NCBI GenBank assembly: GCA_025054775.1
Contig: JANWZA010000047.1
Coordinates: 1 to 64,000 of the forward strand
DNA length: 64,000 nt
Direction: 5' to 3'
DNA from: Microscillaceae bacterium
GTDB lineage: Bacteria; Bacteroidota; Bacteroidia; Cytophagales; Microscillaceae
Part shown: piece after piece, positions 25,324-33,380 of the stretch
Layout: every line of letters starts with the position of its first letter
How positions within the stretch are numbered: position 1 is the first letter of the stretch
Translations under genes and position numbers: made by a program
Notes under the pieces: model-generated
The model's database searches: none
Seen by the model: the letters and a program-made list of their open reading frames with translations, nothing else
Told to the model about the DNA's origin: nothing

Positions 25324-27033
25324 TTAGCTGTTGGGCCGACGCAGAATACTATTCAAAATTTTAATGGTAATAAGATAGGTAGGTTTTACGCCAATTTCAC
25401 CTAAACTGCCTGAGGCCAAGGTACTGCCTGAAACGAGTGGATTATCCGAAGCATAATAAGCGTATCGCAGAGTTACATTGGGTTGGATATGCTTACGTAT
25501 TAGAGCGGAGGCTTGAATGGCTTTATGGTAATGCGCCCCTTCCATTTCTAGCCCGATGGCTCGCCAAGTAGAGTTTTTGAAATATGAAAGTACATCTTTG
25601 TTTTGCAAGGAAGTTCCCAAAACAGTAATCATGCAACCCTCAAAGACTTGTAAATCACTATCTTCAAAATCTTTTTTGGTAAATTGGTTTTGGATAGGGT
25701 AGTTATCTGCAGTGCCTTCGAATACAAAACTTGTAGGTATCATGATATCACCTTTTCCGCCATGTAAAATTCCTGCTTTGCCCATGATAGAAATAGAACT
25801 TACATTCATGGGGAAAGTCCCTTGTTCGGTTTTGAAAGGTTTAAGCAGTTCGTCCATAGTTTCAAAGGCTTGTTCTCCGAAGGCATAATCCATAACCAAA
25901 ATAACAGGCTTTTCACATTGAATATACTCTAAGTCAAAGGTAATTTCAGGAGAGAGTTGGTCAAAAGGTAATTTGGTAGTATCAAAAATTTGTACAGGCA
26001 TAAAAGTTCCTGATTTTACAGGCAAGTCATACATTCCATGTTTCTGGGCAAATTGTTCTATTTCCTTTTTTATAGACTGGTTTTCGGGCTTAATCAATTC
26101 CAAGGCAATGCTATTAATGCTAAATTGTTGTTTATATTTTTCTAAAAACACAGGGTAGGCAAAAAAACTGTTCATAACGCTGTGCATATTCGCACTAATG
26201 ATGTGGAGTGGGCGGTCAAGGAGTTGTAGTTCTTGTAATTTTTGCTTAATGAGCAAAGCCCATCTCTCTCCATAGATGTGTTTACCGATTCGTTCGCGTA
26301 AGATAGGGGTAAAGGTAATAATGCGGTCTTTTCCTAGGGTATACTCTTCTATGGAAATCCGCCCTAACCAATAGACAATGTGAAATAAGTCGTTGTTGGT
26401 TTTAGGGTGTGCGGCTAATCGTTTGTAGGCATGCACTACCTCGTCAAAGGTACGTCCTAAGATAGTGGTAAGGTAGGTAAAAGCGATTTCTTGCTCTTGT
26501 GGATTAAGGCTTTTTTGTTGTAAAACTAGTTGCTCCAAATAGTTCCACTCGGGTAATTTTTCTTGATTAGGTAAAGTTACTTTTCGTCTAATTTTTTCGG
26601 CTTCATTGTAAAGGAAAGTAAGGTGCGTAAGAATATCATAAATTTCACTTTTACCTCGGGTAACTTCAATGAACATTTGCTCGGCGTCAATGCGGTAGCA
26701 GTTGCGGATACGGCTTCGTGGAATAATTTTCTCAAAATGAGATTTTTCATAGCCTTCTTCGGAAATGAGTTTAATCAATCGGCACATTTCAATACCTTTG
26801 GGCAATCGGTCAATTACGTACACTATGCCTTCTAATTCTACTTTCTCAGGGTCATTAATAGAGCCGTAAATTTCAGGGCGAAGAGTAAGTAATGCTTCAA
26901 TCAGCGGTTTGCCTGTACGTCCTGTAGGTTTGAAGTAGCCATTGTTTAATACGTGTCGCATTTCAATATATAATTTTTCTATTGCCATGCGCGACTCTTG
27001 AGCGCGAGTAAGCTCCTCAAAAAAGGTATTCAT
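25324..27033 (-). CDS. Large uncharacterised protein with nucleoside-phosphorylase-like C-terminus
   Basis: I do not recognise the 569-residue protein as a named family. Residues 1 to about 390 are soluble, mixed helical and rich in charged residues. The C-terminal 160 residues look like a PNP/UDP phosphorylase fold: ISIMGKAGILHGGKGDIMIP (about 410-429) resembles the strand-turn with GD that lines the active site, GLEMEGAHYH (about 496) corresponds to the ribose-binding Met-Glu, and YYASDNPL (about 525) resembles the Ser-Asp that protonates the base. A phosphorylase or nucleosidase activity is therefore an inference. There is no signal peptide. A minus-strand TAACTTTG at 27078-27085 is a possible -7 element. 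Confidence 0.75.
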   Translation of the reverse strand: MNTFFEELTRAQESRMAIEKLYIEMRHVLNNGYFKPTGRTGKPLIEALLTLRPEIYGSINDPEKVELEGIVYVIDRLPKGIEMCRLIKLISEEGYEKSHFEKIIPRSRIRNCYRIDAEQMFIEVTRGKSEIYDILTHLTFLYNEAEKIRRKVTLPNQEKLPEWNYLEQLVLQQKSLNPQEQEIAFTYLTTILGRTFDEVVHAYKRLAAHPKTNNDLFHIVYWLGRISIEEYTLGKDRIITFTPILRERIGKHIYGERWALLIKQKLQELQLLDRPLHIISANMHSVMNSFFAYPVFLEKYKQQFSINSIALELIKPENQSIKKEIEQFAQKHGMYDLPVKSGTFMPVQIFDTTKLPFDQLSPEITFDLEYIQCEKPVILVMDYAFGEQAFETMDELLKPFKTEQGTFPMNVSSISIMGKAGILHGGKGDIMIPTSFVFEGTADNYPIQNQFTKKDFEDSDLQVFEGCMITVLGTSLQNKDVLSYFKNSTWRAIGLEMEGAHYHKAIQASALIRKHIQPNVTLRYAYYASDNPLVSGSTLASGSLGEIGVKPTYLITIKILNSILRRPNS

Positions 27034-27294
27034 AGCAGATAATCAAGAAAAAGGTCGTACTTTGGTAGGTGTGGCTTCAAAGTTACAATCTTTTTTCGGT
27101 TGTGTCTAAAAATGCATGATGACTATTAAGCGAATTAGGCAATACGTTTTTACTTTTATGTTATACATTAAGTAACGATAAAAGTAATTGCCCTGATTGT
27201 CTTAGAACAAAGGTAGTAAAAATGTTCGTAAAAAAGACAGAACCTAAAACTTTTTGCGTAGAAATCGTGAGAAGCAATTTTAGAGTTGCTACAA
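27034..27294. other. Gene-free leader region
   Basis: Leader of the 569-residue protein gene, then sequence leading into the IS1-family relic. No left inverted repeat of the relic could be found here. Confidence 0.35.
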
Positions 27295-27787
27295 GTCAGT
27301 TTTGTGCGGTTTTACATATGTTCCTGCAAGCGGGTAGGGTAAGCCTGTATTGAGCCGAAGTTGAGGTATTATCCATAGTGTGAAATATGAATTGTGGTCT
27401 GATGTAGGGCAAAAATACTAAAAAGGCTAGATAGTATATGCCTATGCTCTTGCAATGGTAAAATGTTAGCTTGTGTGATAGGGCAAATACCTTCTATGGT
27501 TAGGAAACTTTACGAGAGGCTCAAACATTTGCAAATAGATGCGTATTGTATACTAATAATTGGAAGGCATTTGCGGCGAGTGTTTAGCAAGGAAAATCAT
27601 CAGCTTGGGTAAGGTTTGTACCAAACACATGAAAAGGGTAAATACTTGATTGCGAGTCAGAAACAGGCGATTTGTCCGAAAACTTACTTATTTTTTCTAG
27701 AAAGTCTCTTATCACGATGCTTCTGTTAAAATTATGTTTCAGCATAGAAATTTACCGCTATTTGCACATTCTAAACCACTACTTAAT
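27295..27787 (+). pseudogene. Decayed IS1-family transposase
   Basis: Translated with several frame changes, the stretch gives a recognisable IS1-type transposase. VKYELWSDVGQKY lies at about 27380-27415, equivalent to the catalytic D-E-L/M-W-S-F-V-G segment. NGKMLACVIGQIPS and VRKLYERLKHLQIDAYC (27454-27549) continue it, followed by TNNWKAF. At 27620-27787 are TKHMKRVNT, stop, LRVRNRRFVRK and VSYHDASVKIMFQHRN. The RVNTWLRVRNRRFVRK-type motif is characteristic of IS1, and here the Trp codon has become TGA. At least three frameshifts and several stops rule out function. The end at 27770-27785 reads as a family 2 repeat arm, and a family 1 element begins a few bases later. Confidence 0.8.
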
Positions 27788-27792
27788 GTTTG

Positions 27793-27873
27793 CTTGAGAT
27801 TGCCATAAAAGAGCTATTTTAGATTAAAACCCTAAAATACACCTTTGGCAGAAAACCTTTTACAATCCTAGAC
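27793..27873 (-). repeat. MITE-like repeat family 1, eroded copy
   Basis: The 23 bases at 27804-27826 are an exact reverse complement of 38571-38593. The flanking terminal segments also match: GTCTAGGATTGTAAAA (minus strand, 27858-27873) and a shortened inner end near 27793-27802. It lies directly behind the IS1 relic. Confidence 0.65.
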
Positions 27874-27894
27874 AACCTCATTATCTTATTTTCT

Positions 27895-27902
27895 TATCTT
27901 TG
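27895..27902 (+). promoter_or_regulatory. Putative -7 element (TATCTTTG) of the cyclase-family gene
   Basis: A full match to TAnnTTTG, 62 bases before the start codon. No TTG lies at the expected distance upstream. Confidence 0.4.
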
Positions 27903-27964
27903 TGAAAAGCAATATAAGATTACCTCAAAAAATTTTGCCTTGAAACGTACATATTAACTAAACC

Positions 27965-28747
27965 ATGCCGATTAACAAGATATTTTTTGAGTATGATAAG
28001 AGTACTTACTGTTTCGATCCACAACAACCGTTGGATATTTCTATTCCTTTATCTGAAGGAGAAAATCAAGTAAATTGCTATTACGCTGAACCCATTAGGT
28101 TTCAGACCTACCGCATTGGTAATTTTGTAGGCAGTGTGGCTGAAGGGGGAAGTTGTAATTACCAAAAAATTAGCCTAACCCCTCACGGCAATGGCACCCA
28201 TACCGAATGTTATGGACATATCTCTGCTGATAAAGAAGCTACCATTCAAAACTGTCTACAACAGTTCCTCTTCTTTGCTCAACTTGTTAGTGTTGTACCT
28301 ATCTTCCAAAATGGGGATAGTATCATTACTTTATCTCAAATTGAGCCGCTTCTCACTGCTCCTATGCCTGAGGCGTTAATCATTCGCACTTTGCCGAATA
28401 CTCCTGAGAAACTGCATAAAAAATACTCTAACACAAATCCAACTTATTTAGAATCAGCAGTTTGCGAATTTTTAGCAAAAAAAGATGTAAAACACTTGTT
28501 ACTTGATGTGCCTTCAGCGGATAAAGAGAAAGACGGGGGAAAGCTATTAGCACATAAAAGTTTTTGGCAATTTCCAAATGCTATTCGTAAGAGTTGCACA
28601 ATTACCGAACTTGTTTATGTGAACAATGACATTCCCGATGGCAATTATTTGCTCAATTTGCAAATTATTAGTTTGCAAACTGATGCAAGCCCTAGTAAGC
28701 CTATTTTATATGCCTTACAAGAGATTAGTCCTAAAAAAAAGGCTTAA
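27965..28747 (+). CDS. Cyclase-family metal-dependent hydrolase (kynurenine formamidase-like)
   Basis: The 260-residue protein fits the cyclase family. LTPHGNGTHTECYGH (about 76-90) is the metal-binding HGTHxD/E-type motif, here with one residue inserted after the Gly. LLLDVPSADKEKDGGKLLAHKSFW (about 178-201) is the second conserved block; its late His completes the site. Family members hydrolyse N-formylkynurenine, cyclic amides or isatin. No other tryptophan-degradation genes are nearby, so the substrate is open. The protein is cytoplasmic and the ATG at 27965 opens the conserved N-terminus directly. Confidence 0.85.
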   Translation: MPINKIFFEYDKSTYCFDPQQPLDISIPLSEGENQVNCYYAEPIRFQTYRIGNFVGSVAEGGSCNYQKISLTPHGNGTHTECYGHISADKEATIQNCLQQFLFFAQLVSVVPIFQNGDSIITLSQIEPLLTAPMPEALIIRTLPNTPEKLHKKYSNTNPTYLESAVCEFLAKKDVKHLLLDVPSADKEKDGGKLLAHKSFWQFPNAIRKSCTITELVYVNNDIPDGNYLLNLQIISLQTDASPSKPILYALQEISPKKKA

Positions 28748-28813
28748 ATTTTGTGGCTATAAAATAAATTGTAATATTTTCTTTGAATAATGTAAGTTTT
28801 AACCAAAAAGTAT

Positions 28814-28821
28814 TATTTTTG
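28814..28821 (+). promoter_or_regulatory. Putative -7 element (TATTTTTG) that fixes the next gene's start
   Basis: The box ends eight bases before the first ATG of the downstream frame (28829). The transcript would therefore start at or after that ATG, which makes the second ATG at 28856 the better start. Confidence 0.45.
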
Positions 28822-28855
28822 TAAGAAAATGTTTTTAGCAAAAGAAGAATGCATC

Positions 28856-29245
28856 ATGACAGACTATAAAAATATGACAAGCGAACAGAAAAAAGTCATT
28901 CTGTTGCTTAAGTCTGTAATATTTCACTATCATGGCTTGGATAGTGAGGAGCAGGCTATTCTAGATCAAACTGCAGAGAAATTTGATGCCTGGGAAGAAC
29001 TAAAATGGGCTAATGAATTTATCGCCTTAGATTACTATACTGCCTTTGAGCGCGCACGCGAATATTTGAACGAAGTGGGAAATACCTTAGATAAAGACTT
29101 GAAACTCAAATATCTAAATATGGTGTGGGAAGCTAATAACGTAAAAGGATACGTTACTGAAATGGAAGCTACTGCTATACTCAAATTAGCCAAAGACTGG
29201 CAAGTACAAAAAGAACTCATGATGATGGTAAGAAAAAAAGTTTAA
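28856..29245 (+). CDS. Small all-helical protein, TerB-like
   Basis: The 129-residue protein begins TDYKNMTSEQKK at the ATG at 28856. The composition is helical and acidic, without membrane segments. The run of helices with repeated aromatic and acidic positions (AEKFDAWEELKWANEFIAL, DYYTAFERAREYLNEV, LKYLNMVWEANNVKGYV) resembles the TerB-like helical fold seen in tellurite-resistance and phage-related proteins. The similarity is weak and no ter genes accompany it, so a role in metal or stress response should not be assumed. It is monocistronic, with its own -7 box and a strong terminator. Confidence 0.72.
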   Translation: MTDYKNMTSEQKKVILLLKSVIFHYHGLDSEEQAILDQTAEKFDAWEELKWANEFIALDYYTAFERAREYLNEVGNTLDKDLKLKYLNMVWEANNVKGYVTEMEATAILKLAKDWQVQKELMMMVRKKV

Positions 29246-29368
29246 TCACCTTCATTCAAGAAATCAAACTAATTGCTAAATTACTCCTAATACTCTGATA
29301 TCCCCTACACTCCTAAAATAGTGAATAAACTGCTTTATCTGCCTGAACTCACGATAGTTAGCTACTTA

Positions 29369-29419
29369 AAGCCATGTTTATAGTTATTAGTTTGTAAAAC
29401 TATAAACGTGGCTTCTGCT
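29369..29419 (+). terminator. Strong terminator after the TerB-like gene
   Basis: AAGCCATGTTTATAGT (29369-29384) and ACTATAAACGTGGCTT (29399-29414) pair along 16 positions with one wobble pair and a 14-base loop. CTGCTTTTT follows. The HD-domain gene starts about 25 bases later. Confidence 0.7.
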
Positions 29420-29442
29420 TTTTAGACTTAACTTCTTTGGCT

Positions 29443-30669
29443 ATGAATAAGAAAAAAATTATTAATGACCCGCTGTATGGTTTTGTCCAAATTACCAGTC
29501 CACTAATTTTCGATATTATCCAACACCCTATTTTTCAAAGACTTAGGCGTATTAAACAACTCGGATTAGCCGAATTAGTTTACCCGGGCGCCTTGCACAC
29601 TCGCTTTCACCATGCCTTGGGAGCTATGCACCTTATGACTATTACACTAGAAAATTTACGCAGTAAAGGCTACACCATCACTGAACAAGAGCAAGAAGCA
29701 GCACAAATCGCTATCCTATTACACGATGTAGGACATAGCCCCATGTCCCATGCCTTAGAGTACTCCCTTCTGCATAACATACACCACGAAGAAATTTCCT
29801 TACTCCTGATGCAAAAACTTAATGCCGAAATGCATCAGCAGCTAGCACTTGCTTTACAAATTTTTCAAAATCAATACTCGCGTAAGTTTTTACACCAACT
29901 TATTAGCAGTCAGTTAGATATGGATAGGCTAGATTATCTGCAAAGAGACAGCTTTTTTACAGGTGTTCATGAGGGAACAATCGGAGCAGACCGTATTATT
30001 AAAATGCTCGCCCTGCATAACGATGAGCTAGTAGTAGAAGAGAAAGGTATTTATAGCATAGAAAACTTCTTACATGCCCGCAGGCTCATGTACTGGCAAG
30101 TTTACCTGCATAAAACTAATATTGCTAGTGAGCAGGTTCTTATTCAAATTTTTCAACGCGTTAGACATTTAATTGCTCAAAAGCAACCATTACAAGCTAT
30201 GCCGAACTTGCAACCTTTTTTAGAGCAACGCATTGACCTTGAACTACTTAGTACACAAGAAACTTACCTTCAACATTATATTCAACTAGATGATTATGAC
30301 ATTTGGGCAAGTATCAAACTTTGGACACGACACCCTGACCGCATCCTAGCCACACTTTGCCAAATGCTTTTAGAACGAAAACTTTTCAAAATCACAATAA
30401 GCATGCAACCTTTTGACCATGCCTGGATAGAGCAACAAAAGCAGATAGTTTTAGAAAAATTGACCCGAAAGCAACTCCCCGTAGAAGCACTACCTTACTT
30501 CTTTGTATTAGGTTCTACCCACAACAAGGCTTATGCCTCCACCGAAGAACAAATTAAAATCTTAACCAAACGAGGAGAAGTGCTAGATATCGCCCAAGCC
30601 TCCGATTTACCCACTATCAAAGCCCTACGAAAGATGGTTACCAAATATTACTGTTGCACCATAGCATAA
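29443..30669 (+). CDS. HD-domain phosphohydrolase, dNTPase-like
   Basis: Read from the ATG at 29443 (a TTG at 29437 is in frame but less likely), the 408-residue protein has NDPLYGFVQI at the start, HTRFHHALGAMHL with the first His, and ILLHDVGHSPMSHALE with the HD pair near residue 98. A later SQLDMDRLDYLQRDSF segment supplies the final metal Asp. This set is shared by SAMHD1-like and YdhJ-like dNTP triphosphohydrolases. The likely role is control of the deoxynucleotide pool or of a nucleotide signal; the actual substrate is not shown. It is cytoplasmic. A phosphoprotein phosphatase gene follows after 66 bases on the same strand. Confidence 0.9.
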   Translation: MNKKKIINDPLYGFVQITSPLIFDIIQHPIFQRLRRIKQLGLAELVYPGALHTRFHHALGAMHLMTITLENLRSKGYTITEQEQEAAQIAILLHDVGHSPMSHALEYSLLHNIHHEEISLLLMQKLNAEMHQQLALALQIFQNQYSRKFLHQLISSQLDMDRLDYLQRDSFFTGVHEGTIGADRIIKMLALHNDELVVEEKGIYSIENFLHARRLMYWQVYLHKTNIASEQVLIQIFQRVRHLIAQKQPLQAMPNLQPFLEQRIDLELLSTQETYLQHYIQLDDYDIWASIKLWTRHPDRILATLCQMLLERKLFKITISMQPFDHAWIEQQKQIVLEKLTRKQLPVEALPYFFVLGSTHNKAYASTEEQIKILTKRGEVLDIAQASDLPTIKALRKMVTKYYCCTIA

Positions 30670-30735
30670 ACATATTTTTTACTTATTTTTACGCCCTAAT
30701 CTCACTTTATTTTTTTACTGCTATCATAAATTCGC

Positions 30736-31443
30736 ATGGTAAAACGATGGGTAATTCCTGATATACATGGCTGTTGGCACACTCTACGCACTTTAATTGA
30801 AAATCAAATTGTTCCCTCTCACGAAGACCAACTCTTTTTTCTAGGTGATTATATTGACCGCGGCAAGTTTAGCAAACAAGTATTAGATTATCTAATATAT
30901 CTACAATCCGAAGGCTATGCAACCGTCTTTATCAGAGGTAACCATGAGGACGTATTGTTGAGATGCTACGAAAACCAGCAAAAGCCTACCAAAATTGGTT
31001 TTTACACCCTGCAAGAGAGTTGGTTCCAATTCGGTGGAGAGGCTACATTGAAAAGTTTTGGTGTAGAAGATGTATTACAAATTCCTGAACACTACATTTC
31101 ATTTCTACGAACTATGCCTTACTTTTGGATACAAGAGAAGGAAATCTTGGTACACGCAGGGCTAAATTTTTTGATAGAAAACCCTTTTTCTGACCAATTA
31201 GCTATGCTTTGGGCAAAAAATTATACCATACAACCACAAAAAATCCATCATAAAAGACTTATTCACGGACATACACCCAAAACTTTTGATTATATTTTGC
31301 AACAACTAGAAAACTCTACCTACGAACTTTGTTTAGATAACGGCTGTGTCTTTTATAAGGAGGAAGGACTTGGCAATTTATTAGCCCTTGAACTCAATTC
31401 GCATACCCTTTTAGTACAACCTAATTTAGATAAAGAGAAATAA
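30736..31443 (+). CDS. PP2A/PrpA-type serine/threonine phosphatase
   Basis: The 235-residue metallophosphatase carries all signature motifs in order: PDIHGCW (residues 8-14), FLGDYIDRG (about 36-44), RGNHEDVLL (about 73), VHAGLN and HGHTP. It belongs to the bacterial PrpA/PrpB group, which dephosphorylates Ser/Thr or His or diadenosine polyphosphates, depending on the member. No kinase gene is next to it. It may be co-transcribed with the HD phosphohydrolase upstream. There is no signal peptide. Confidence 0.9.
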   Translation: MVKRWVIPDIHGCWHTLRTLIENQIVPSHEDQLFFLGDYIDRGKFSKQVLDYLIYLQSEGYATVFIRGNHEDVLLRCYENQQKPTKIGFYTLQESWFQFGGEATLKSFGVEDVLQIPEHYISFLRTMPYFWIQEKEILVHAGLNFLIENPFSDQLAMLWAKNYTIQPQKIHHKRLIHGHTPKTFDYILQQLENSTYELCLDNGCVFYKEEGLGNLLALELNSHTLLVQPNLDKEK

Positions 31444-31471
31444 AAAAAGGCTTTGACAATAAGCCAAAGCC
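31442..31471 (-). terminator. Terminator of the small secreted protein gene
   Basis: On the minus strand GGCTTTG (complement of 31465-31471) pairs with CAAAGCC (complement of 31449-31455), with a 9-base loop followed by seven T. It overlaps the stop of the convergent phosphatase gene. Confidence 0.7.
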
Positions 31472-31499
31472 ACAACCGACAAACAACCTTTGTTATTAC

Positions 31500-31943
31500 C
31501 TACTCTGTTATCAATACTTTTCTTATTTCCCGTTTAGTTGCATTGCTTATCACTACCGTGTAGATCCCTGTTTCCCATAGGTCGGTATGTATAGTAATTT
31601 TAGCACGCACATCTGTGTACCTTTTCATTAATCTACCCAAAGTAGTATGGATACGCACTTGATAAAAGTTCTCTTGGTCTGACATGTTTATTACCAAAGG
31701 CTCACCTCTGCGTACAATAATAGGGTTGTCTGTTTTAATAATTTTTATTTCCTTATTATCCACAGCGGTTGTAGCTTCTATTTTTGAAATAGACTTTTCC
31801 TTCTTGAGTCTGATAGCTAAAAGGCTATCCCTTGTTACCTTAGGATTTGAAGCCAATGCTAAATGCACAACAAAACACGTGCATACAAAGGTAAATAAAC
31901 TTTTACTCATATTTTGGGCAAACGATGAGTAGTTATGTTTCAT
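31500..31943 (-). CDS. Small secreted protein resembling a stand-alone type IX sorting domain
   Basis: The likely start is the ATG at 31943 or 31910; the latter gives MSKSLFTFVCTCFVVHLALA, a clear signal peptide. Only about 110 residues remain. The last 70 look like the C-terminal beta-sandwich of type IX secretion substrates: GEPLVINMSDQENFYQVRI, then TLGRLMKRYTDV, then DLWETGIYTVVISN and a short basic ending. The pattern is strand, G-x-L/V turn, strand, GIY strand. If so, it is a sorting-type domain with almost no cargo. No database check was possible. The gene has its own terminator and follows batA after about 280 AT-rich bases. Confidence 0.65.
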   Translation of the reverse strand: MKHNYSSFAQNMSKSLFTFVCTCFVVHLALASNPKVTRDSLLAIRLKKEKSISKIEATTAVDNKEIKIIKTDNPIIVRRGEPLVINMSDQENFYQVRIHTTLGRLMKRYTDVRAKITIHTDLWETGIYTVVISNATKREIRKVLITE

Positions 31944-32237
31944 GCTTGGTGTCAAAAAAACATTAAGTGATAGACTTTTTTTATTTTTACGTCGTAAAAA
32001 TACATAAAAAAAATAAAAAAAAGCTTATTATTTTTTTACCTTCTTTTTAGGCTGTTCAGATAAAATTTGCAAACATGGGAAAAGCATAAATAAAATAAAT
32101 TTTGATTACAAAACTTACATTCGGTTATATCATAAAAAATATAATTTTGTTACAAAGGAAGGCTTTTTTAGTAAAAAAACTATTTTTTTCTTGAAATTAG
32201 CTTACAAGTGTAAATTTTTAATAAAAAGTATTATTTT

Positions 32238-33266
32238 TCAATCTTCTAAGATATTAGATAAGTACGTACTTTTGAGCAATAACCAAACTAAAAAAAAGCA
32301 GATAGCCCAACTGAGGTAAATAGTATAAAAATCCTTGGTACTTTTGTAGCGGATTTCTGTAAAAACTGATTTTTCGTATTGGTCAATTTGTTGGAAAACT
32401 TTTTCAAGGCTTTGGTTATCAGCAGCTCTAAAAAATTTGCCTTCGCCTATGTGGGCAAGTTCTTTCAAGGTTTGTTCGTCAATTGTATTTTTGAAAATGC
32501 GCGGTCTCCCTAGGCTATCGGTTCCGAATTTTACTTCACCCTCAAAACCTACCAAAATAGTATATAGCTTAATGTTATGATATGCAGCTAAATGGGCTGC
32601 GGTAACCGGAGATAAATTTCCACCTCTGTTATCCCCGTCGCTAATCAAGATGATAACTTTTGTTTTGCTCTCCGACTCTCGCAGGCGGTTAGTAGCTACG
32701 CCAATAGCTGTACCGATAGCTGTTCCTGGGGTAGTAATCATACTTGGCTCTATGCTTTGAATATACTCTTTAATGAGGGCATGGTCAGTAGTTAGTGGAG
32801 CCAGAGAAAATGCCTCACCTGCAAAAACTACTATACCAATTCGGTCATGGGTACGGGCTGACACAAAGTTAGTAGCTACTTGTTTGGCAAAGGCTAAACG
32901 ATTAGGTTGCAAATCCTCACCAAGCATGGACTCCGAAATGTCTAACACAAGCATAATATCTATACCTTCGGTAAGTTTTTCGGTGTCTTCGTAGTTTCTT
33001 TGAGGGCGTGCCAAAGCGATAAGTAGACAAATTAAACATAGCCATAGAAAAGTGATAGGAATATACCGCAAAACGTAGGTGTAGTTTTGCTTAATTTGCC
33101 CACGATGCAGAGCTACCTGTACTTTTTGCCTAAAACGTGAATTGATGAGTCGTCGGAGAGCAAAAATGAGTGGGAGAGCTGGCAATAAATACAATACCTT
33201 CGGATTTTCCCACTCAAATTGAGTCAAGACCTGAGGTAGAAACCATTGCCAAGAAAGCCACTCCAC
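32238..33266 (-). CDS. VWA-domain membrane protein, BatA-like
   Basis: The 342-residue protein has a hydrophobic segment near residue 60-85, then a von Willebrand A domain (about 90-290) with the MIDAS motif DISESM, a later Thr in APLTTDH and SDGDNRGG. A final membrane helix spans about 315-335. This layout is BatA, part of the Bacteroides aerotolerance set that works with a MoxR ATPase. Here it stands alone: batB-E and the DUF58 gene are missing, and moxR is 20 kb away. The start is set by the MEWLSWQWFLPQ opening. Confidence 0.88.
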   Translation of the reverse strand: MEWLSWQWFLPQVLTQFEWENPKVLYLLPALPLIFALRRLINSRFRQKVQVALHRGQIKQNYTYVLRYIPITFLWLCLICLLIALARPQRNYEDTEKLTEGIDIMLVLDISESMLGEDLQPNRLAFAKQVATNFVSARTHDRIGIVVFAGEAFSLAPLTTDHALIKEYIQSIEPSMITTPGTAIGTAIGVATNRLRESESKTKVIILISDGDNRGGNLSPVTAAHLAAYHNIKLYTILVGFEGEVKFGTDSLGRPRIFKNTIDEQTLKELAHIGEGKFFRAADNQSLEKVFQQIDQYEKSVFTEIRYKSTKDFYTIYLSWAICFFLVWLLLKSTYLSNILED

Positions 33267-33380
33267 ATTAGTTAGAACTTAAAGTAGATGTAAATACTTG
33301 GCAAAAGTAGTAATTTTTATGAATGAAGGCTATACGACTTCCTGAATGTCATAGGTTTTGTATCAAAAAAATTAGAAAAT

